From contig NKIY01000013.1 in the NCBI GenBank assembly GCA_002256345.1, forward strand, positions 98,937 to 162,936: 64,000 nucleotides of DNA, in the 5' to 3' direction. Position numbers and translations under genes: made by a program. Positions 20,783 to 29,795 of the stretch are shown in pieces. The stretch's first letter is position 1, and each line of letters begins with the position of its first letter. The notes below the pieces were generated by a model. The model had not been told where the DNA came from, searched no databases, and was given only the letters and a program-made list of their open reading frames with translations. Source of the stretch: Bradyrhizobiaceae bacterium PARB1 (GTDB lineage Bacteria; Pseudomonadota; Alphaproteobacteria; Rhizobiales; Xanthobacteraceae).

Positions 20783-21214
20783 TTAACGATCTCGCTTTTT
20801 GCGTAGCTCGCATTCGTGCAGCAATTCAGGACCGGCCCAGACCGCGGTTCCATCGTCATCGACGATGAACAGCTTACACGAGTTTAGATCCTCGCTCAGT
20901 CGAGAAATGCTGCTCAGGGCGCTTTCGTTATCTGGATGCAGCTCACAGCGCATGACCAAATTATCGGGGAGGTGGCAATCGCCCTCAACTATTTGACCCT
21001 TTGAATACAGGAAGGTTACGGGTCCATACTCCGGCCGCTGTTTCCAGCGCCGCAACAATTCCTGGCAGGCAAGCTCGACGGCGCGAGGGACTGGCCGGAG
21101 ATCGTTTTCCCAGTATTGAACGGCACCGCGGCTCAGACCGAGCAGCTCGCCCGCGAGGACCTGATTGATTTTCAGCTTCTTCCGCCATTTCTTGAAGTCC
21201 CATTGGTCCATCAT
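20783..21214 (-). CDS. XRE-family HTH regulator next to cusA
   Basis: 143 residues. The N-terminal helix-turn-helix is INQVLAGELLGLSRGAVQYW followed by ENDLRPVPRAVELACQELL, a Cro/C1-type DNA-binding domain. The C-terminal half (GPVTFLYSKGQIVEGDCHL; CELHPDNESALSSISRL; LFIVDDDGTAVWAGPELL) is unlike the HTH part and may bind a ligand. Two adjacent ATG codons (21214 and 21211) are possible starts. It begins 35 bp after the cusA stop on the same strand, so it could be the last gene of the cus operon and act as its regulator. The target is not shown by the sequence. Confidence 0.76.
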   Translation of the reverse strand: MMDQWDFKKWRKKLKINQVLAGELLGLSRGAVQYWENDLRPVPRAVELACQELLRRWKQRPEYGPVTFLYSKGQIVEGDCHLPDNLVMRCELHPDNESALSSISRLSEDLNSCKLFIVDDDGTAVWAGPELLHECELRKKRDR

Positions 21215-21248
21215 ACAAGCCTGGCACCATCAAACGAGCTTGCTTTTG

Positions 21249-24200
21249 TCATTCCGCTGCCTGCGCGTGGTGCGGATCATCCGCGTCGGTCGTTTTGGGC
21301 AAGTTCGAAATCTCGACACTCGGACTGCGGGGCAGCTTAAATCCTTTAATCAGGGCGTAGACCGCTGGAATCACGATAAGTGTCAGGATCGTCGACGAGA
21401 TCATGCCGCCGATCATCGGCACGGCGATTCGCTGCATCACCTCGGAGCCGGTTCCGGTGCTCCACAGAATCGGAATGAGACCAGCCATAATCGCTACCAC
21501 GGTCATCATTTTGGGTCGGACCCGTTCGACCGCGCCCAGCATGATCGCCGCATTCAGGTCGGCGCGCGTGAACGGCTTATCTTCCGCCGTGCGGACCGCC
21601 TGAATTTCCTTCATGGCGTGGTCGAGATAAATCAGCATGATGACGCCGGTCTCTGCAGCGACGCCTGCGAGCGCGATGAAGCCGACGGCGACCGCGACGG
21701 AGAAGTTGAAGCCGAGCCACCACATCAGCCATAGCCCACCGACCAGCGCGAACGGCAGCGACAGCATTACGATCAGTGTCTCGGTCAGGCGTCGGAAGTT
21801 CAGATACAGCAACAAGAAGATGATTAGCAGCGTGACGGGCACGACAATCTTCAGCCGCGCGGTCGCCCGTTCCAGATATTCGAACTGGCCGCTCCAGACG
21901 ACGTAATTTCCAGGCGGAAACTGGACGCTGGCGGCCACGGCCGCCTTGGCGTCGGCGACATAGCCGCCGAGATCGCGGTCCCGGATGTCGACGAAGATGT
22001 AGACCGCGAGTTGACCGTTCTCGGTCCGGATCGACGTGGGACCCCGCGCGAGCTTGATTGCGGCGACTTCGCCCAGTGGCACGGTGCCCCCACTCGGCAT
22101 CGCGACCAGTACGTCGCGGGCGATTGACTGCTGATCGCTGCGCAGATCGCGCGGGTATCGCAGATTAACGCTGTAGCGCTCGCGACCTTCGACGGTCGTC
22201 GTGATCGTCTCGCCACCCAATGCTGACGACACAGTATCCTGCACGTCGCTAATCATCAAACCATAACGCGCGAGAGCCTCCCGATTTGGCACGACATCGA
22301 GATAGTATCCGCCAATGACGCGCTCCGCATAAGCGCTCGATGTGCCCGGGACAGCCTTCACGACGGTTTCGATCTGCCGGGCGAGCTTCTCCATCTCGGC
22401 CAGATCTTTGCCCAGAACTTTTATGCCGATCGGCGTGCGAATGCCCGTCGCCAGCATATCTGTGCGAGCCTTGATCGGCATCGTCCAGGCGTTTGACACG
22501 CCGGGGAACTGCAGCGCCTTGTCCATCGCAGCGATTAGGGTGTCAACCGTCTGTCCGGCGCGCCATTCCTCCCTCGGTTTGAGGTTGACAATCGTCTCGA
22601 ACATCTCAGTGGGCGCCGGATCGGTCGCGGTCTCCGCGCGCCCCGCCTTGCCGTAGACCGAAGCCACTTCAGGAAACGTCTTGATGATCCTATTCTGCGT
22701 CTGCAGGATCTCCGCCGCTTTGGTCACCGACAGACCAGGCAACGTCGTCGGCATGTACATCAGCGTGCCTTCGTTCAGGCTCGGCATGAACTCCGTCCCG
22801 AGCTGACGTGCCGGCCAAAGACTGATGGCCAAGGCGGCGATCGCCAGCAGGATGGTGAGGGTCTTGGCTCGCAGCACACCGCGGATCAGCGGACGGTAGA
22901 CCCAGATCAAGAACCGATTGATGGGATTCTTGTGTTCGGGGATTATCTTGCCCCGCACAAACAGCACCATCAGCGCTGGCACCAAAGTGATCGACAGGAT
23001 CGCCGCCGCCGCCATGGAGAACGTTTTGGTGAAGGCCAGGGGGCTGAACAGACGGCCTTCTTGCGACTCCATCGTGAAGATGGGAAGAAAAGAAACAGTG
23101 ATGATCAGCAAACTGAAGAACAGCGCCGGGCCAACCTCGCTCGCAGCTTCGATGAGCACCTCGAGCCGTGGCTTGTCAGCCGGAGCGCGTTCGAGATGCT
23201 TATGCGCGTTCTCGATCATCACAATGGCGCCGTCGATCATCGCGCCGATCGCGATCGCGATGCCCCCCAGGCTCATGATGTTGGAGCCGATCCCAAGCAT
23301 CTTCATGGCGCCGAATGCCATCAAGATCCCGACCGGCAGCATGACGATAGCAACAAGCGCGCTGCGCACATGCAGCAGGAACACGATACACACTAGCGCA
23401 ACGACGATGCTCTCCTCGGTCAGCGTGCGCTTTAAAGTCTCGATGGCGCTATGGATCAGATCGGAGCGGTCGTAGACAGGTATGATCTCCACACCCTTGG
23501 GCAGCGCCGACGCCATCTCGGCCAAGCGTGTCTTCACGTTGTCGATGACGTCGAGCGCGTTCTGCCCGAAGCGCTGCAAGGCGATGCCGCTGGCGACCTC
23601 GCCTTCCCCGTTGAGTTCGGTGATGCCCCGGCGCTCGTCCGGACCCATTTCGATACGCGCGACGTCCTTCAGCAGCACGGGGGTGCCCTTGTCGACCTTG
23701 AGCACGATGTTCGACAGGTCGGAGAGGCTTTTGACGTAGCCTCTGCCCCGCACGATGAACTCGAACTCGGACAGCTCCACGGTGCGCCCACCGACGTCCA
23801 TGTTGCTGCCGCGGACCGCGTCCCGCACCTTGGCGAGCGGGATGTCGAGCGACCGCAGCCGGTTCGGATCGACCACGATGTTGTACTGCTTGACGAAGCC
23901 GCCGACGCTGGCGACCTCGGCCACGCCCTCCGCCTTGGAGATGCCGTAGCGGATGGTCCAGTCCTGGATGGACCGCAGGTCCGCCAGCGACTTGTCCTTG
24001 GACTGCAGCGCGTATTGATAGACCCAGCCGACCCCGGTGGCGTCGGGGCCCAATGTCGGCGTGACGCCGGCGGGAAGCTTGCGTGCCGCGGCATTTAGGT
24101 ATTCCAAGACACGCGAGCGCGCCCAATAGATGTCGGTGCCGTCTTCGAAGATGATGTAGACGAACGAGGTGCCGAAGAACGAGAAGCCGCGGACGACCTT

Positions 24201-24437
24201 CGATTTCGGCACCGTCAGCATGGCCGTCGTCAAAGGATAGGTCACCTGGTCCTCGATCACCTGCGGCGCCTGGCCCTTGTACTCGGTATAGACGATCACC
24301 TGGGTGTCGGAGAGGTCGGGGATGGCATCCAGCGCGGAGTGCTGCACGGCATAGAGACCGCCGGCCACGACGAAGACCGTTCCGATCAGGATCAGCATCA
24401 GGTTGCGGGCCGACCAATCGATGAGACGCGCGATCAT
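21249..24437 (-). CDS. cusA: CusA-type copper/silver RND efflux pump
   Basis: 1062 residues, usual for HME-RND pumps. The start MIARLIDWSARNLMLILIG and the following SALDAIPDLSDTQVIVYTEY are signature CusA sequences. The proton-relay helix reads SLGGIAIAIGAMIDGAIVMIE. A Met-containing path (for example the periplasmic NAWTMPIKARTDMLATGIRT) suits transfer of Cu(I)/Ag(I), although individual path Met residues were not aligned. It overlaps cusB by 4 bp (ATGA). The XRE-like regulator gene begins 35 bp past its stop. It is distinct from the CzcA at 4183-7392, so the window encodes separate divalent- and monovalent-metal pumps. Confidence 0.95.
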   Translation of the reverse strand: MIARLIDWSARNLMLILIGTVFVVAGGLYAVQHSALDAIPDLSDTQVIVYTEYKGQAPQVIEDQVTYPLTTAMLTVPKSKVVRGFSFFGTSFVYIIFEDGTDIYWARSRVLEYLNAAARKLPAGVTPTLGPDATGVGWVYQYALQSKDKSLADLRSIQDWTIRYGISKAEGVAEVASVGGFVKQYNIVVDPNRLRSLDIPLAKVRDAVRGSNMDVGGRTVELSEFEFIVRGRGYVKSLSDLSNIVLKVDKGTPVLLKDVARIEMGPDERRGITELNGEGEVASGIALQRFGQNALDVIDNVKTRLAEMASALPKGVEIIPVYDRSDLIHSAIETLKRTLTEESIVVALVCIVFLLHVRSALVAIVMLPVGILMAFGAMKMLGIGSNIMSLGGIAIAIGAMIDGAIVMIENAHKHLERAPADKPRLEVLIEAASEVGPALFFSLLIITVSFLPIFTMESQEGRLFSPLAFTKTFSMAAAAILSITLVPALMVLFVRGKIIPEHKNPINRFLIWVYRPLIRGVLRAKTLTILLAIAALAISLWPARQLGTEFMPSLNEGTLMYMPTTLPGLSVTKAAEILQTQNRIIKTFPEVASVYGKAGRAETATDPAPTEMFETIVNLKPREEWRAGQTVDTLIAAMDKALQFPGVSNAWTMPIKARTDMLATGIRTPIGIKVLGKDLAEMEKLARQIETVVKAVPGTSSAYAERVIGGYYLDVVPNREALARYGLMISDVQDTVSSALGGETITTTVEGRERYSVNLRYPRDLRSDQQSIARDVLVAMPSGGTVPLGEVAAIKLARGPTSIRTENGQLAVYIFVDIRDRDLGGYVADAKAAVAASVQFPPGNYVVWSGQFEYLERATARLKIVVPVTLLIIFLLLYLNFRRLTETLIVMLSLPFALVGGLWLMWWLGFNFSVAVAVGFIALAGVAAETGVIMLIYLDHAMKEIQAVRTAEDKPFTRADLNAAIMLGAVERVRPKMMTVVAIMAGLIPILWSTGTGSEVMQRIAVPMIGGMISSTILTLIVIPAVYALIKGFKLPRSPSVEISNLPKTTDADDPHHAQAAE

Positions 24438-25867
24438 TGCGGTTTTTCCCCGGTGTCGAGACCTTGAAGAGCAGCCTTCAGATTGCTTTCGGCGTCGATC
24501 AGGAAGTTGGCGGAGACGACGACCTTGTCATTCTCGTCAATTCCCTCCTTGATCTCGACCCGGTTGTCTCCGCGACGTCCGAGCTTCACGGGCCTCGGTT
24601 CGAAGCGGCCATCGCCCTTGTCGAGAAGCACCAGCTGACGCTCGCCGCTGTCGATGACAGCACTGCTGGATACGGTCACGACCGGAGCTTCAGTCCCGGT
24701 GGCGATCTCCACGTCCGCGTACATGTCCGGCCGCAGCAAATCGTCCGGATTGGGAAGCTCGATCCTGACCCGGGCTGTGCGGGTCTCGGCTCTAAGATTC
24801 GGATAGATCACCGTGATCTTCCCGGCGAAGGGGCGGTCCGGAAAAGCCCGGGTTCGAACAACGGCTTTCTGACCGACCTCCAGAAGAGCCAGGTCGCGTT
24901 CCGCGACATCGACCATCACCCAAACAATGCCCCGGTCGACGATCCGGAAGAGAATATCCCCCGGCGCGGCACGCATCCCGTTGACGGCCATCCGCTCCAC
25001 GATCTCTCCATCCTGCGGTGCAGGCCAGTTCATGTAGACAGGCACTTCGCGCGTCCGCTCGATGGTTGATATGACGACATCGGGCGCGCCGAGATTTTCG
25101 AGACGACGGCGTGCGCCTTTAAGGGCCTGACCGCCAATGCCGGCTTCCGGACGGGCGTTGAGTGCTGAAAGATATTCGGCGCCGGCACTCGATAGGTTCG
25201 GGCCATAGATTCGCATTAAGGGCTGGCCCTTGCGGACATGCGTGCCTGTCGTGACGTTGTCGACGGTGTCGACGAAGCCCTCGAATCGAAGCGAGACGAC
25301 GGACACGCGACGTTCATCCTGCTGCACCGTTCCGGGTGCCCTAACCATCGTGTTGAGGGTACGAAGTTCGGCCGCTTCAGTCTGGACGCCCGCCTTCTGC
25401 TGCTTGGCTGCGCTGATTTTGACCGAGCCTTCATCGTCTTGCTCGCCTTCATAGACCGGCAGGTAGTCCATCCCCATGGAGTCTTTCTTCGGGGTCGGGG
25501 ACGTGTCGGGTAATCCCATCGGATTGCGATAGAATCGGATTTTTCCCGGCTGGCTACCTTTTGTCGCCACGGCCTCCGGCGGCTTTTCGTCGAAGCTCAA
25601 ATCTTCACTGCTTTTGACGGCGAGATAGTCCTTGCCGTTGGCGTTCTTCGCAGGTGCCGGCGAATAACGGGCAGCGTCGTCCGGATCGCGGTAGTAGACG
25701 ATAGGCCCAGTGGGCACCGGTCGCGCAGCTAATGGATCGGCCGCCGCAGGCATGAAAGCCGATATCCATGCGGGCAACGGCCGATCCGACCGGCCGACGG
25801 CCAGACCCGCGATGCCAGCGGCCAAGACGGCCGCCGCGACGAGGAAAACGCGCGATGCACGGCTCAT
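24434..25867 (-). CDS. cusB: CusB-type membrane-fusion protein with two heavy-metal-binding-like repeats
   Basis: 477 residues. After an N-terminal anchor (ASRVFLVAAAVLAAGIAGLA) come two related segments, YYRDPDDAARYSPAPAKNAN and FYRNPMGLPDTSPTPKKDSM followed by GMDYLPVYEGE. Both resemble the heavy-metal-binding domain of Cus/Cop proteins (consensus YxCPMHP...CPKCGM), but both lack the Cys residues, and the first also lacks the PM pair. The fusion core follows (LRFEGFVDTVDNVTTGTHV; KGQPLMRIYGPNLSSAGAEY). It overlaps cusC and cusA by 4 bp each. It delivers metal from periplasm to pump and seals the channel. The duplicated, Cys-less N-terminus is unusual. Confidence 0.93.
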   Translation of the reverse strand: MSRASRVFLVAAAVLAAGIAGLAVGRSDRPLPAWISAFMPAAADPLAARPVPTGPIVYYRDPDDAARYSPAPAKNANGKDYLAVKSSEDLSFDEKPPEAVATKGSQPGKIRFYRNPMGLPDTSPTPKKDSMGMDYLPVYEGEQDDEGSVKISAAKQQKAGVQTEAAELRTLNTMVRAPGTVQQDERRVSVVSLRFEGFVDTVDNVTTGTHVRKGQPLMRIYGPNLSSAGAEYLSALNARPEAGIGGQALKGARRRLENLGAPDVVISTIERTREVPVYMNWPAPQDGEIVERMAVNGMRAAPGDILFRIVDRGIVWVMVDVAERDLALLEVGQKAVVRTRAFPDRPFAGKITVIYPNLRAETRTARVRIELPNPDDLLRPDMYADVEIATGTEAPVVTVSSSAVIDSGERQLVLLDKGDGRFEPRPVKLGRRGDNRVEIKEGIDENDKVVVSANFLIDAESNLKAALQGLDTGEKPQ

Positions 25868-27108
25868 AGCGAACCTCCCGCAAGGCGTTCGAGTTCGGCA
25901 TATTTCGACTGGAGTTCGACCTTGAGCTTCAAGATATCGAGTTGCACCGCCCTAAGTCTGCGCTCAGACTCGAAGACCAGTGAGAGATCAGAAGAGCCGG
26001 CCTGGAAGCCATTACGTGCGTTGTCAACGGACGAGCGCGAGGGCGGAAGTTGGCGGGAGGTGTAGATCTGGATGACCTTGCGCAGCGCATCGACGGCGAA
26101 CCAAGTGTCGGCAACCTGACCATCGATCTGGAGCCGCAGCGCCTCGTTGCGCGCTTCTGCGGCGCTCAGCTTGGCGCCTGCAGATCGCTGCGCAGCATCC
26201 TTGGCATCGTATTGCAAAGGCAGATTGATCGCGGCCTGAAACACCCCGGTGTCCGCAACTCCGCGCCGCTGGATGTATTTCGCTCCAAGATTGACGTCAG
26301 GATAGTAGTTGAGATCGGCGAGAGATTTGCTGCGGCCGGCCGAAGTTGTCTGCGCTCCAGCCAATGCCAAAAGCGGGTTTGCTGACGATGCAAGTTGCTG
26401 AACTTGGGAAAGGCCGATCGTTTTAACGGTTCGAAACCCGATCGGTCTTGCGAGCGAAGCAAGAGGCGGACGCCCCATTAGCGCGTTGAGGCGGGCGGCT
26501 GCTGATCTGACTTCGCCCTGCCGGCGCGCCACATCCCCTTCAGCCGAGGCGGCTTCGATTTCAGCTTTTATTACATCTTGCTGGTCGACGGATGTCGTTC
26601 CATAGCGAGACTTCAGCAAAGCAAGAATTTCGTCGAACCGCCGTTTGATCTCGAGCGAAACTGCCACGGCTTCATGAGCTGCGTTGTACTCACCATGTGC
26701 TTCGACCACCTTCGCAACCAGATCGATAACTATTGCCTGCCCTTGATATTTGACGGCGCTGGCATCGGCTTGCGCGATGCCGCGTTCTAGGCCGTATTTC
26801 CCCCAAAGCTTAATTTCCTGATTGACGCCAAATCGACGTTGCGCGACCCCTTGGCTGTTGACGTCCCAGGCTTCCAGCGACACGGTCGGATCAGCCAAGA
26901 CCCCCGCTGTGCCGATCTTGTGGAATGCCGCATCGAAGTCGAGAGAGGCGGCCGCGACAGTAGGGTTGAGGCGTCTCGCGAATGCTATAGCGCTCTCCGC
27001 CGTCGCCCCGAGTTCGATACGATCGCCTGCAGCGGCCGGAGCCGACCACAGCATTGCTGTGGTCGCTCCGATTGCGGCAAGCCGCGTGATTCCGGCAATG
27101 CAGGTCAC
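25864..27108 (-). CDS. cusC: CusC/TolC-family outer-membrane channel
   Basis: 414 residues with a GTG start at 27108 overlapping the FixH-like stop (GTGA). A signal-like N-terminus (CIAGITRLAAIGATTAMLWS, cleaved near PAAAGDR) precedes two outer-membrane efflux repeats (LGATAESAIAFARRLNPTVA; VQQLASSANPLLALAGAQTT) with long coiled-coil helices. It is more diverged from the canonical TolC pattern than CzcC, as is common for copper-type channels. Operon order is fixH-like, cusC, cusB, cusA, each overlapping the next, implying balanced production of the whole pump. Confidence 0.9.
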   Translation of the reverse strand: MTCIAGITRLAAIGATTAMLWSAPAAAGDRIELGATAESAIAFARRLNPTVAAASLDFDAAFHKIGTAGVLADPTVSLEAWDVNSQGVAQRRFGVNQEIKLWGKYGLERGIAQADASAVKYQGQAIVIDLVAKVVEAHGEYNAAHEAVAVSLEIKRRFDEILALLKSRYGTTSVDQQDVIKAEIEAASAEGDVARRQGEVRSAAARLNALMGRPPLASLARPIGFRTVKTIGLSQVQQLASSANPLLALAGAQTTSAGRSKSLADLNYYPDVNLGAKYIQRRGVADTGVFQAAINLPLQYDAKDAAQRSAGAKLSAAEARNEALRLQIDGQVADTWFAVDALRKVIQIYTSRQLPPSRSSVDNARNGFQAGSSDLSLVFESERRLRAVQLDILKLKVELQSKYAELERLAGGSL

Positions 27109-27509
27109 GGCGTCGCCTTGATGACGAGCTTGCTCTCAACCGTCCCGGTCTCTCCCTGGACCTTGGCACCCAGCGACAACTGCCAACCGCCCTCCATCGT
27201 CACGGCGGCCTTGAACTTGTAGACCCCCGGCTCCGTGCTCGGCATCGCATCGATGGTGGTCTTCATCGACTCCATGCCATCCGGAGCCATGTCCAGCCGC
27301 TTGGCGAAGATCACGGCGTCCGGCACCGGTTTGCCGTCCGGCTTGTGGACGAGGCGCACCGAAATGACCGCCTCGCCCTTCTTGACGGTCTTGTCTACCA
27401 GCTGGAATTCGTAATCCTTGACGTCGGCGCGTGCGTTTGTGCCCGCTGCGGCCAAGGCAATGCCGATCGCCGCGGCCCGGAGAGCGCGCGTTGAATTGTA
27501 GGTCTTCAT
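27105..27509 (-). CDS. FixH-like exported protein heading the cus operon
   Basis: About 134 residues starting at MKTYNSTRALRAAAIGIALA, a signal peptide cleaved near GTNARAD. The mature beta-sandwich has DYEFQLVDKTVKKGEAVISV, DAVIFAKRLDMAPDGMESM and GVYKFKAAVTMEGGWQLSLG, the pattern of the FixH/YtkA-like family found with copper transport genes. In it, MAPDGM and the Met residues around TMEGGW could be copper ligands. The ATG at 27509 is followed within the operon by cusC (4-bp overlap). FixH proteins act in copper delivery or oxidase assembly; here an accessory periplasmic role for the Cus pump is likely but inferred. Confidence 0.76.
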   Translation of the reverse strand: MKTYNSTRALRAAAIGIALAAAGTNARADVKDYEFQLVDKTVKKGEAVISVRLVHKPDGKPVPDAVIFAKRLDMAPDGMESMKTTIDAMPSTEPGVYKFKAAVTMEGGWQLSLGAKVQGETGTVESKLVIKATP

Positions 27510-27606
27510 TGTGAATCCTCGTTGTCCTGATTTTGCCGCCAAGGCGGCATGCTTCTAGCCGCGCGGCTTCGGGCCGCAGCGGTGGCAGACGTCGTCTAGA
27601 CGCCGA

Positions 27607-27963
27607 TCAGGTCGAGGTTCGGGGAGGATGGTCCGGAGGATCGCCAACAAAACCAGGCGCCGCGACGTTTGCAAAGGCGAACAGCAACCGTCGTGTCTTG
27701 AATGAGATCTCGACGCCGTTTGTCGTTGCCGGCTCGGCTTGCGCAATCGTGAGTGTGCACATTGCGAGCAATGGGCAGTCTTTGCAGCCGTCAGCCTTCT
27801 GTTCGTCCGGGCAACACGACATGTCCGCCGACATGGCCGACATATCGGTCATCCCCGCCGCAGTCACGCGTGCCGCGGCCGCTGGGCTGGCCAGCGGCGC
27901 AAGCGTCAGCCCTACGATCACAAAGACCGCGAGCAATCGTCCGATGAGACGGCGAAGGTTCAT
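27607..27963 (-). CDS. Cys-rich exported protein of the copper block
   Basis: 118 residues starting MNLRRLIGRLLAVFVIVGLT, a signal peptide cleaved near SPAAAA. The mature part has Met- and Cys-rich MTDMSAMSADMSCCPDEQKA followed by DGCKDCPLLAMCT. This is a compact set of five Cys with interspersed Met, suited to Cu(I) binding. The C-terminus ends DPPDHPPRTST. The longer open frame to 28371 overlaps the DUF411 gene and is not used. It lies between DUF411 and the fixH-cus operon. Similar small proteins accompany copper loci; I do not assign a named family. Confidence 0.7.
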   Translation of the reverse strand: MNLRRLIGRLLAVFVIVGLTLAPLASPAAAARVTAAGMTDMSAMSADMSCCPDEQKADGCKDCPLLAMCTLTIAQAEPATTNGVEISFKTRRLLFAFANVAAPGFVGDPPDHPPRTST

Positions 27964-28063
27964 GGTTCGACCATCACACGGACGACGCAAGCGGGAAAGC
28001 GCTTTCCGTTCACAAGTTCGCCAACGGGACAGCAAAATCCGCATCTGGTTAATCGAATTGGCC

Positions 28064-28537
28064 TTACGACGCGCTTTTGGAGCCCACGAAGCGCATGAAC
28101 GTCTGCTGGGTGTCTGCAGCGAAGAGCACCACGTCGTACGGCGCAGGCGTTCCGCCTTCCATGCCCGGAGATCCGGCAGGCATGCCGGGGACGGCAAGTC
28201 CCAGCGCTGCGGGGCGCGTCTCAAGCAGCCGGCGAATTGCCGCGGCTGGCACATGACCCTCGACGACGTAGCCGGAGATCTCTGCCGTGTGACAGGCGGA
28301 CAGTGACTGCGGAACGCGGAGCCGCGCACGGATCGGCCGCAGATCGGCGGCTTCCTCGACGGTGACGACATATCCTTCGCTTTCGAGATGTTTCACCCAC
28401 CCCGCGCAGCCGCAATTGGGATCCTTGTGGACAAGTACGGCGGTCGTCTCGGCCCGCGCCTTGCGAAGTGGCATGGCGAAGCCCGCGACCAGCATCCCTA
28501 CCGCGTGGCGACGTGTCATACGTATGGTCTGCGTCAT
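28064..28537 (-). CDS. DUF411 copper-associated periplasmic protein
   Basis: About 157 residues. The ATG at 28537 has an excellent GGAGGGTATCG site. A twin-Arg-like start (MTRRHAVGMLVAGFAM) leads to the DUF411 domain: AVLVHKDPNCGCAGWVKHLE contains the conserved Cys-x-Cys, followed by VEEAADLRPIRARLRVPQSL, SACHTAEISGYVVEGHVPA and AVPGMPAGSPGMEGG. DUF411 proteins occur with copper and silver efflux genes, and the Cys and Met-rich C-terminal turn are taken as metal ligands. It opens the copper part of the block (DUF411, Cys-rich protein, fixH, cusCBA), all on the minus strand. Confidence 0.88.
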   Translation of the reverse strand: MTQTIRMTRRHAVGMLVAGFAMPLRKARAETTAVLVHKDPNCGCAGWVKHLESEGYVVTVEEAADLRPIRARLRVPQSLSACHTAEISGYVVEGHVPAAAIRRLLETRPAALGLAVPGMPAGSPGMEGGTPAPYDVVLFAADTQQTFMRFVGSKSAS

Positions 28538-28636
28538 CGATACCCTCCGAGTCATGCGGTCACGAGCCATGGATTTAAAAGATAGGTCCAGTGAACGTCT
28601 AAATTGCGGCATCCGCTCGGGATGGTCCGACGGTGT

Positions 28637-29464
28637 TCAAGGAAGTCCCTGCGAGATAGTCCTGATCGCTTTGAGGCCTTCTCCAAAACGGATGATCGCC
28701 TCGCGATGCCTTTCAAGTTGGCCGTAGGGTAGATACCGGACATCCAGCCCAACGACGGCGACGGTGAAGGCCGGTCGGGCCATCTGCGCCCGGACTTCGG
28801 CTTCACGGTCGTCCGAAGCCACGAGAAAAATTCCTTTGAGGAGATTGCCGCAGGGGCCAAGCGCAAGATCGAGCATGCGGACGATACCCGAATAGATCGA
28901 CGTCGTGTGCTCGACCTCGAACGCGGCGTGAATGGCGCCGTCCTGCTTGTCGAGCCAGAGCACATCAATAAGCCTGACGGCGTCGATCCCCGCCGAGCCG
29001 CCAAAGGGCCGAAGGTCGCCGGCGCATCCGTCGGAAAGTTTCCCGCGACCGTAAGCGCGGTTGCGGTCGTCGGCGGCGATCCAGACGTCGTATCCAAGTC
29101 CGAAGCTAATATCACGCAGAAGCCCCTGAATTTCAATATGGTTTCGATCGGTCTGTGCATCGCGAGCAGGCGCCTCCGCTTTGGCCTTCTCACGGACAGC
29201 CGCAAGATCGCGCTCCCAAATGACGATCCCCCTGCGCTGCCGACCGGCGGTTTCACATAGCGGCCCATCCCGACATCGAACAAAAACCGGCGATCGCACC
29301 GAGATCGTGGAGAGCAAGTCCCTGACGCCGAGATGATTTGCGAGACCGTCATCGGTCCGCCGAAGCGGTCCGTCCCGATTGGGACCGTTGATCAGCAATC
29401 CATCCTGATGCCGCATCGGGCATTTGATCCGCTCACGCCAGCGCACCATACTAGTTAATTCCAT
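28637..29464 (-). CDS. Orphan PD-(D/E)XK restriction-endonuclease-like protein, N-terminus uncertain
   Basis: About 275 residues if started at 29464 (MELTSMVRW). The C-terminal half matches a nuclease fold seen in several restriction-type proteins. A helical region HIEIQGLLRDISFGLGYDVW precedes IDAVRLIDVLWLDKQDGAIH, then AAFEVEHTTSIYSGIVRMLD. The Asp in DVLW and the Glu-Val-Glu pair occupy catalytic-like positions, although the usual final Lys is replaced by His. The first 70 residues look like readthrough of unrelated DNA, and the frame extends further right into a decayed transposase on the other strand, so the native start was probably lost. No methyltransferase partner adjoins it. Confidence 0.5.
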   Translation of the reverse strand: MELTSMVRWRERIKCPMRHQDGLLINGPNRDGPLRRTDDGLANHLGVRDLLSTISVRSPVFVRCRDGPLCETAGRQRRGIVIWERDLAAVREKAKAEAPARDAQTDRNHIEIQGLLRDISFGLGYDVWIAADDRNRAYGRGKLSDGCAGDLRPFGGSAGIDAVRLIDVLWLDKQDGAIHAAFEVEHTTSIYSGIVRMLDLALGPCGNLLKGIFLVASDDREAEVRAQMARPAFTVAVVGLDVRYLPYGQLERHREAIIRFGEGLKAIRTISQGLP

Positions 29465-29493
29465 TACGGGGTCCGCTGCCAAGTTCGGGTCGA

Positions 29494-29700
29494 TTGCTCC
29501 GGGGCATTTGGCACATCCCCCAATTCCAAGCATTGGCCCACGAAACTGAAAGCTCGGTCGTCTATAATCCCGCGCAAGTTTGCACCGAACTGATCCTGAT
29601 GCAGATCGAGAATTTGGAAGATCAAAACGATCGAGCGGACACTGTTGGCTCGCAGCGTGCGAACGAATGTGCCTACGACTGGCAATTCCTGGCGTTAGGT
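29494..29700 (+). pseudogene. Fragment of an IS110-family transposase
   Basis: The plus-strand frame reads GIWHIPQFQALAHETESSVV and then VCTELILMQIENLEDQNDRA. This corresponds to GVWSIPELHALAQGATPAVL and SCVELIMGQIDDLQTRVQTI of the intact transposase just downstream. After a frameshift, CGACTGGCAATTCCTGGC restores RLAIPG against RLQTIPG. Only the middle part of the protein remains. It is diverged from the intact copy, so it is an older insertion that the newer element landed beside. Confidence 0.66.
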
Positions 29701-29718
29701 ATCACCCACAGTGATGGT

Positions 29719-29733
29719 GTGGATGGCGTCCGC
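29719..29733 (+). repeat. Left sub-terminal inverted repeat of the IS1111-type element
   Basis: GTGGATGGCGTCCGC, an exact reverse complement of 31090-31104. It lies 62 bp before the transposase start, as expected for the IS1111 subgroup. Confidence 0.72.
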
Positions 29734-29795
29734 TACCGGCATCTGATGTGCCAAAGTGAGTCGTTGTCAGATTCACTCAAAGGGAGCCATCCACG

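Noticed and set aside
23449..24417. Minus-strand frame of 322 codons within cusA
   Set aside because: Repetitive Arg/Gly-rich reading in a second frame of a certain pump gene.
28552..29352. Long minus-strand frame (266 codons) overlapping the endonuclease-like gene
   Set aside because: It is Ser/Arg-rich, shows no domain, and overlaps the frame that carries the PD-(D/E)XK-like motifs.
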